A stretch of DNA of 64,000 nucleotides from Martinezella tropici (lineage in GTDB: Bacteria > Pseudomonadota > Alphaproteobacteria > Rhizobiales > Rhizobiaceae): assembly GCF_003287875.1 (NCBI RefSeq), contig NZ_QMKK01000025.1:131501-195500 (forward strand). The letters are read 5' to 3'. Under the pieces are notes generated by a model. It saw only the letters and a list, made by a program, of their open reading frames with translations, searched no databases and was not told the origin of the DNA. Below, in pieces: positions 59,402 through 64,000 of the stretch. Positions within the stretch are counted from its first letter, which is position 1. Each line of letters begins with the position of its first letter. A program made the translations under genes and the position numbers.

Positions 59402-59445
59402 GCATGTCGTTCTGCAAAACCGCTACACACTTTTGCGCGACATGC
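59402..59445. repeat. palindromic element upstream of the LysE gene (right unit)
   Basis: GCATGTCG (59402-59409) and CGACATGC (59438-59445) are inverted arms; GCAAAA and TTTTGC pair inside. The core AAAACCGCTACACACTTTT is, read on the other strand, nearly the same as the core of the elements at 44843 and 63704. It ends 27 bp before the LysE start and may form a 5'-leader hairpin. Confidence 0.75.
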
Positions 59446-59472
59446 TTTAATCCGGCTTGCGGAGCGACTTTC

Positions 59473-60114
59473 ATGGATTTCATACCGAGCCTGCCGACCC
59501 TCCTTGCCTTTGCGGCAGCGAGCCTGTTGCTGGCCATGACCCCAGGTCCCGACATGACGCTGTCGATCAGCCGGGCACTGGCACAGGGCAAGAAGCCGGC
59601 GCTCTTCGTCGTACTTGGCACCAGCCTCGGCGTCATCGTCCACACCTGCCTGGTGGCCTTCGGCATTTCGGCGCTGATAACAGCCTCCCCGCTTGCCTTC
59701 ACCATGCTCAAGACCGGTGGCGCTGCCTATCTGCTTTGGCTGGCGATCCAGGCAATCCGCTTCGGCTCAAGCCTGTCGGTCAAAAAGGTCGATGCCATCA
59801 GGGGCACGCCGCTTGCCAACATTTCAACCGGCTTCTGGGTCAATCTGCTGAACCCGAAGGTCATCATCTTCTTCATGACCTTCCTGCCGCAGTTCGTCAC
59901 GGCGGGCGATCCGGCCGTCACGCACAAGCTGCTCTTCCTCGGCTTCTTCTTCATCGTCATCGGCATGCCGGTAAACATGCTCGTCGTCCTTGCCGCCGAT
60001 GGCCTGTCGTCGTGGCTGCAGAGGAACCGCGGCGTGATGCGCGGCCTCGACTATGCCTTCGCCGGAGTCTTCTCAATCTTCGCGGTGAAGATCTTCTTCA
60101 CTCAGGCTCGTTGA
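59473..60114 (+). CDS. LysE/RhtB family exporter (third of three)
   Basis: A 213-residue exporter starting MDFIPSLPTLLAFAAASLLLAMTPGPDMTLSISRALAQGKK, with the MTPGPDM and FWVNLLNPKVIIFFMTFLPQF blocks of the RhtB group. ATG 59473 is chosen; upstream codons lie in the repeat. Substrate unknown. Its last 17 bp overlap the convergent membrane-protein gene. Confidence 0.92.
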   Translation: MDFIPSLPTLLAFAAASLLLAMTPGPDMTLSISRALAQGKKPALFVVLGTSLGVIVHTCLVAFGISALITASPLAFTMLKTGGAAYLLWLAIQAIRFGSSLSVKKVDAIRGTPLANISTGFWVNLLNPKVIIFFMTFLPQFVTAGDPAVTHKLLFLGFFFIVIGMPVNMLVVLAADGLSSWLQRNRGVMRGLDYAFAGVFSIFAVKIFFTQAR

Positions 60115-60526
60115 GTATGGTGCAACGGCCGGCAAACCGGCCGGCAATCCACCAATAGACGGTGGCGCTGGCCATGCCCAGGAATGCGAAGCAGACCGCA
60201 ATGGTGATCAGATTGAGGGTCTGCGGTCGTTCAATGCCGCCGGAAATCAGGGTGGAAGCCACGGCAGACAGACTGGCCCCGTAGATCGCATAGCCGTACC
60301 AGCGACGGACCCGCCGCCATTCGAGGATGGGGATCACGACCAGGGACGGCAGGATGCTGACGATCATGGCGACCTTCGTCAACCCGACGGTCAGAACGAA
60401 AAGCTCGGGCGCCGCAGTCTCCGGCACTGTCCATACGGCAGCGCAGGCCAGCACGAAGCCCATCAGAACGCAAGCGGCGAGATAGCCCCATAAGAGCCGT
60501 ATCGGCTTGCGCAGTCCAAGAAGCAT
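60098..60526 (-). CDS. small four-helix membrane protein of unknown function
   Basis: A 142-residue protein with four predicted membrane segments (about 10-30, 44-66, 77-95 and 105-127). No motif or family recognised. ATG 60526 follows GAGGA by nine bases and lies 5 bp after the rlmN stop, so it is likely in the rlmN transcript. Its 3' end overlaps the LysE gene by 17 bp. Confidence 0.75.
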   Translation of the reverse strand: MLLGLRKPIRLLWGYLAACVLMGFVLACAAVWTVPETAAPELFVLTVGLTKVAMIVSILPSLVVIPILEWRRVRRWYGYAIYGASLSAVASTLISGGIERPQTLNLITIAVCFAFLGMASATVYWWIAGRFAGRCTILNEPE

Positions 60527-60531
60527 CAATC

Positions 60532-61767
60532 TCAATCCTCGCCGTGGTTGGCGATCATCATTGCTTCGAAAGCCAACCGCTCCGTCTTGCGCATGCGCTC
60601 CGACTCCGATTTCAGCTGACCGCAGGCGGCAAGAATGTCACGCCCGCGCGGCGTGCGGATCGGAGAGGCATAACCGGCCGAATTGATGAAATCGGCAAAC
60701 TTCTCGATCTGCTCCCAATCGGAACACTGATAGTTCGTGCCTGGCCAGGGATTGAAGGGGATCAGGTTGATCTTGGCCGGAATGCCCTTCAGAAGCTGGA
60801 TCAGCCCCTTGGCGTCTTCGAGGCTGTCGTTGACGCCCTTCAGCATCACATATTCGAAGGTGATGCGGCGCGCATTCGACAGGCCAGGATAGGCGCGGCA
60901 GGCATCCATCAGCTCCTTCAGCGGATACTTCTTGTTGATCGGCACCAGCATGTCGCGCAGATCGTCCCGCACGGCATGCAGCGAGATCGCCAGCATGACG
61001 CCGATCTCGTCGCCGGTGCGGTAGATTTCCGGCACGACGCCAGAGGTCGAAAGCGTGATGCGGCGCTTGGAGAGCGACAGGCCGTCGCCGTCGGAGGCGA
61101 TGAGCAACGCCGTCTTGACGCTGTCGAAATTATAAAGCGGCTCGCCCATGCCCATCATCACGATATTGCTGACCTTACGGCCCTCGGCGGGCATGATCGT
61201 GCCCTGCGGCGCTTCGCGGTCCGGGAAATCTCCCAAACGATCGCGCGCCAGAAGCAATTGCGACAGGATCTCTTCCGCCGTCAGATTGCGCACCAGCCGC
61301 TGCGTGCCGGTATGACAGAAGGAACAGGTGAGCGAACAGCCGACCTGGCTGGAAATGCAGAGCGTGCCGCGCCCTTCTTCCGGAATATAGACGCTCTCGA
61401 CCTCGACGGGACGCCCGGCGCCACGCGGCGGGAAGCGGAGCAGCCATTTGCGGGTGCCGTCATTGGAGACCTGTTCCTCGACGATTTCGGGACGCGCGAT
61501 GGTGAAATGCGTCTTCAGCATTTCGCGCATGTCTTTCGACACATTGGCCATGGCATCGAAATCGGAGACGCCGCGCACATAGATCCAGTTCCAGAGCTGG
61601 CTGACGCGCATCTTGATCTGCTTGTCGGCTACGCCTTTTTCCTTGAGGGCGGCGCCCATCTCTTCACGCGTCATGCCGATCAGCGACGGCTTCGGCGAAA
61701 GCTCGACCGGCTGCGACACGGGCATCGGCTTGAGCCTGGAGGGGGTTATGACATCGGTGGCGGACAT
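60532..61767 (-). CDS. rlmN: 23S rRNA A2503 / tRNA A37 methyltransferase RlmN
   Basis: A radical-SAM methyltransferase that makes 2-methyladenosine at 23S rRNA A2503. ATG 61767 ([14 protein letters not shown]) gives 411 residues. The cluster cysteines are Cys144, Cys148 and Cys151 in [26 protein letters not shown] is the SAM-binding GGEP-like loop; the later catalytic cysteine is expected in [11 protein letters not shown]. Length is typical for alphaproteobacteria. Confidence 0.97.
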   Translation of the reverse strand: MSATDVITPSRLKPMPVSQPVELSPKPSLIGMTREEMGAALKEKGVADKQIKMRVSQLWNWIYVRGVSDFDAMANVSKDMREMLKTHFTIARPEIVEEQVSNDGTRKWLLRFPPRGAGRPVEVESVYIPEEGRGTLCISSQVGCSLTCSFCHTGTQRLVRNLTAEEILSQLLLARDRLGDFPDREAPQGTIMPAEGRKVSNIVMMGMGEPLYNFDSVKTALLIASDGDGLSLSKRRITLSTSGVVPEIYRTGDEIGVMLAISLHAVRDDLRDMLVPINKKYPLKELMDACRAYPGLSNARRITFEYVMLKGVNDSLEDAKGLIQLLKGIPAKINLIPFNPWPGTNYQCSDWEQIEKFADFINSAGYASPIRTPRGRDILAACGQLKSESERMRKTERLAFEAMMIANHGED

Positions 61768-61950
61768 AGGATCGTTCCAACGGTTCACATCGGCGATGCC
61801 GCAAAAGCTGACCATAGCTGCGGATGCGGGCAAGGCACGGAAATCTGAAGATTCATGCGGTGGCGGGACAAGCTGTCTGCCGGACACCTATCGTTGGCGC
61901 GGCCTTTAGCATTAATTTCCGCTCGCGTCATCCCTTTCCCTGAAAAGCAA

Positions 61951-61975
61951 AAGGCCGGTCGAATTGACCGGCCTT
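61951..61975 (-). terminator. Rho-independent terminator after the IalB-family gene
   Basis: AAGGCCGGTC (61951-61960) and GACCGGCCTT (61966-61975) form a perfect 10-bp stem with a 5-base loop. On the minus strand it is followed by TTGCTTTTC. It begins 58 bp after the IalB-family gene stop. Confidence 0.85.
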
Positions 61976-62033
61976 GTCATTACGGTCGTGGCGTTTGGGC
62001 GATCACGTTTCCGTGATGCCTCGGCCTTCGATC

Positions 62034-62588
62034 TTACTTGCAGTTTTCGATCTGCTTGAGCGCAGCGCTGACGCCCTTCAGCGAATAGGTGTAGGAGGTC
62101 GCCGTGCCCTTCTTGGAGGTCGCCGAAACCTTCAGCGAATGGCCGGACTTCAACGCTGCGACCAGAGCAGGTTCTTGCGCTGCGTTTTCGACCCAGGCAG
62201 CCTTGTCCTTGGTGAACATCACGAAGGTCTTGTTGTCGATGGCGACGTTGACCTTGGAGTTCTCCTTGAGCGAGTAGCCCATCATCGCCTGCGGCTCATA
62301 CGAGATGTTCTGGCCCGGACGCTGCGACACGATGAAGAAATTGTCGCCGTGATCAATGCCCGTTGCCGGCGTCTTCGCAGTCGGCACGGAGAGGACGTAG
62401 CAGACTTTGCCGCCGGCGGACTGGTAGGAATAGGCACCCCAGGCGTCGAACTGCTGAATGCGCGTCGGAGCCGCCGGCGCTGCTGGCGCCGCTGCCTGCG
62501 TCTGCGTCTGCTTCTTGGTCTGCGCGGACGCTATGCCGGTTCCGGCCAGAACGAGCGAGAGGGCGATTGCGAAGCTTTTTACAAACAT
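62034..62588 (-). CDS. invasion-associated locus B (IalB) family exported protein
   Basis: ATG 62588 (MFVKSFAIALSLVLAGTGIASAQ) gives 184 residues with a signal peptide cut near residue 23, then an Ala/Pro/Gln-rich linker. The domain starts RIQQFDAWGAYSYQSAGGKVCYVLS and ends SYTYSLKGVSAALKQIENCK; the two cysteines could pair. Named for Bartonella IalB but widespread in free-living rhizobia with no invasion role shown. CAGGAAACC precedes the ATG. Confidence 0.88.
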   Translation of the reverse strand: MFVKSFAIALSLVLAGTGIASAQTKKQTQTQAAAPAAPAAPTRIQQFDAWGAYSYQSAGGKVCYVLSVPTAKTPATGIDHGDNFFIVSQRPGQNISYEPQAMMGYSLKENSKVNVAIDNKTFVMFTKDKAAWVENAAQEPALVAALKSGHSLKVSATSKKGTATSYTYSLKGVSAALKQIENCK

Positions 62589-62920
62589 GGTTTCCTGCCG
62601 ATTTCTTGCGATCCAGAGCGCATGGCGATTCGATTGACGCACGCCTGTGCTCGTGAGCTGCTTTATTTTGACTTTATTCAGGTTACCAAACCGTCAACGG
62701 AGCGCTGCCGCCACCGGCCCCGTGCCATTTCAATCCAGTTATCGCGTAAAGCTTGAAACGCATCAGAAGGAATTGGAAAACCCGGATGATGAAGTACCAC
62801 CCTGCAGGTTCGATTTAAGACAGAAAGATTCAGGCAAGAATTTGACCTCGCTAAAATCAGGGGCGTCTCATAAATCTCTGGAAACCTGAGAGGATTCAGA
62901 TCGGCTCTTTAAGACAGGCA
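62589..62920. other. intergenic region between the IalB-family and YkvA genes
   Basis: These 332 bp hold no gene that I can support; open frames here lack family character or ribosome-binding sites. The interval should contain the promoter of the IalB-family gene. An imperfect repeat of CTCATAAATCTCTGGAAACC-type sequence near the right end gives no clear structure. Confidence 0.5.
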
Positions 62921-63310
62921 TCAGGCAGTCTTGACAGACTCCGGCTCGTTCTCCAGCGCGCGGTCGGCGGCGTCGTAATGTTCCTGACGGATATGCCCCC
63001 TGATCATGCTGAAAGCGAGCGTCAGCACCGCGACATCGTCGGAAAAGCCGATGACGGCAAAGAAATCGGGGATGATATCGACCGGCATGACGAAATAGCC
63101 GAGTGCTGCCAGGAGGATGCCGCGAACACGCGTCGGCGTCTGGGGGTCGAACGCACAATAGAAGGCGGCCACGACGTCGCGGGAAAACGGAATATGGCGA
63201 GCTGCCTTCCGCAAGGTCGGCCAGAATTTGCTGCGCACCGATTTCTCCTGCTCCCTTTGGGTCTCTTCATCACCAGGCATCAGGATTTCCCCATACTTGA
63301 TGTCATCCAT
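62921..63310 (-). CDS. YkvA family (DUF1232) membrane protein
   Basis: A 129-residue protein with the DUF1232 core RGILLAALGYFVMPVDIIPDFFAVIGFSDDVAVLTLAFSMIRGHI, where the P-x-D-x-I-P-D motif is diagnostic. ATG 63310 follows AGAGGTG. An upstream in-frame start at 63355 is less likely. Function unknown. It is 66 bp after the pterin dehydratase gene on the same strand. Confidence 0.92.
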   Translation of the reverse strand: MDDIKYGEILMPGDEETQREQEKSVRSKFWPTLRKAARHIPFSRDVVAAFYCAFDPQTPTRVRGILLAALGYFVMPVDIIPDFFAVIGFSDDVAVLTLAFSMIRGHIRQEHYDAADRALENEPESVKTA

Positions 63311-63376
63311 TCCATTCACCTCTAGCGAGGCCCGTCGCCCGGGCCGGGTAAACATATGGTGATCGCTTGCCGCGAT

Positions 63377-63682
63377 TCAATCGAGCCGGCGTGCAGCCGC
63401 CTTCTCCATCGCCTTTGCCAGCTTGACGTCATGGTCGGTCAGGCCACCGACGTCGTGCGTCGTCAGCTTCACCTCGACCCGGGAATAGACGTTGAACCAT
63501 TCCGGGTGATGGTTGAATTTTTCCGCGGCAAGGGCGGCTTCCGTCATGAAGCCGAAGGCCTCGACGAAATTTCGGAATTTGAAGGTCTTCGAAATCGAAA
63601 GGCCGTCATCCGCAAGCGCCCAGCCGGAGAGCTCCGCAAGATTTTCCTCGATTGCCGCGCGGTCCAGCTTGTCGTACTTCAT
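63377..63682 (-). CDS. 4a-hydroxytetrahydrobiopterin dehydratase (pterin-4a-carbinolamine dehydratase)
   Basis: A 101-residue PCD/DCoH-type protein. The active-site signature [36 protein letters not shown] is complete, with the His-His-Pro-Glu-Trp segment and the later His. It regenerates tetrahydropterin after phenylalanine hydroxylase; in bacteria lacking that enzyme it may serve molybdopterin. The N-terminus ([23 protein letters not shown]) is typical. Confidence 0.95.
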   Translation of the reverse strand: MKYDKLDRAAIEENLAELSGWALADDGLSISKTFKFRNFVEAFGFMTEAALAAEKFNHHPEWFNVYSRVEVKLTTHDVGGLTDHDVKLAKAMEKAAARRLD

Positions 63683-63703
63683 GGCAAGTCACTCCTCTCT
63701 AAA

Positions 63704-63747
63704 GCAATTCCGGGAAAAGTGCGTAGCGGTTTTCCGTCCGGAATTGC
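63704..63747. repeat. dispersed palindromic element upstream of the phosphatase gene
   Basis: GCAATTCCGG (63704-63713) and CCGGAATTGC (63738-63747) are perfect arms around a core with AAAAGTGCGTAGCGGTTTT. It is the closest relative in the window of the copy at 44843-44886. It lies between the dehydratase (divergent) and the phosphatase gene. Confidence 0.8.
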
Positions 63748-63818
63748 GTATAAACAAAAGGATGGAGGGTTTTCGCATTCGAAGAAAAGCTGAAAAGCTC
63801 CAGCGGTTGAACGATAAC

Positions 63819-64000
63819 ATGGATCGTCACAGGATTCTTTTCGTCTGCGCCGGCAATATCTGCCGGTCGCCCCTTGCCGAAGGCATATTCAAACATCTGG
63901 CAGGCGAGGCGGGCCGCACGGCAGAGTTCGAAGTCGATTCGGCCGGTACCGGCGGCTGGCATCAGGGCGAGCGTCCGGATCGGCGTTCGATTGCCGTTGC
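63819..64000 (+). CDS. low-molecular-weight protein-tyrosine phosphatase, 5' part
   Basis: The gene runs out of the window after about 60 codons. It begins [21 protein letters not shown], with the CX5R catalytic P-loop Cys10-to-Arg16-type signature (CAGNICRS) of low-molecular-weight phosphatases. These enzymes dephosphorylate tyrosine on proteins or act on arsenate in related folds. ATG 63819 is the only start that leaves the motif intact; no strong ribosome-binding site is visible. Confidence 0.9.
   Translation, partial: MDRHRILFVCAGNICRSPLAEGIFKHLAGEAGRTAEFEVDSAGTGGWHQGERPDRRSIAV

Noticed and set aside
62647-62889. 80-codon plus-strand frame in the gap before the YkvA gene
   Set aside because: No family character and poor start; read as non-coding.

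Overview
This is a GC-rich alphaproteobacterial chromosome segment, most likely from Rhizobium or a close relative in the Rhizobiaceae. The signs are an atpHAGDC operon beside priA, the order mdh-sucC-sucD-sucA-sucB-lpdA in one TCA cluster, sdhCDAB, the block hemC-hemD-Mic60-hemY divergent from tsaD-gpsA, an IalB-family secreted protein, and intergenic palindromes of the type dispersed through rhizobial genomes. Almost everything is ordinary core genome. The window opens inside atpC and closes inside a low-molecular-weight tyrosine phosphatase gene.

Layout. Positions 1-4.6 kb hold the F1 part of ATP synthase (minus strand). Positions 4.9-5.3 kb hold a small membrane protein. Positions 5.4-6.6 kb hold a solitary GSU2403-type nucleotidyltransferase-fold gene preceded by two tandem dyads; it looks inserted between the ATP synthase region and priA. 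From 6.6 to 11 kb lie priA, an ABC-type ATPase and an acyltransferase in one minus-strand run, then xerC, a TraB/GumN protein, a DUF2867 protein and an M16 peptidase. From 17 to 29.3 kb is the TCA block (mdh, sucC, DUF1579 protein, sucD, sucA, sucB, four non-TCA genes, lpdA), followed by zapE, an Inh-type lipoprotein and sdhCDAB up to 35.1 kb.

From 35.4 to 46.2 kb there is a small secreted protein, an ETFB-KMT-like methyltransferase, EVE and YciI proteins, a PIN toxin-antitoxin pair with repeated upstream half-sites, gpsA, tsaD, the heme operon carrying the bacterial Mic60 homologue, a TerB protein and a glutamine amidotransferase. From 46.2 to 64 kb are an MFS transporter, yggT, a DUF167 gene, ppa, a GNAT enzyme, typA, a divergent GST/MarR pair with two operator-like palindromes, an M3 peptidase, LysE exporters, a second MarR regulator, argG, a ParDE module, an SDR enzyme, rlmN, an IalB-family protein, a YkvA protein and a pterin dehydratase.

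Metabolically the window gathers 2-oxoglutarate-to-oxaloacetate enzymes, succinate dehydrogenase and ATP synthase, with heme synthesis nearby. The accessory parts are small: the nucleotidyltransferase gene, two toxin-antitoxin modules and the MarR/GST unit. I saw no tRNA, rRNA, CRISPR array, prophage or insertion sequence. The best candidates for something undescribed are the nucleotidyltransferase with its four-half-site array, the acyltransferase-ATPase pair upstream of priA, and the secreted DUF4241 pair inside the sucB-lpdA operon.
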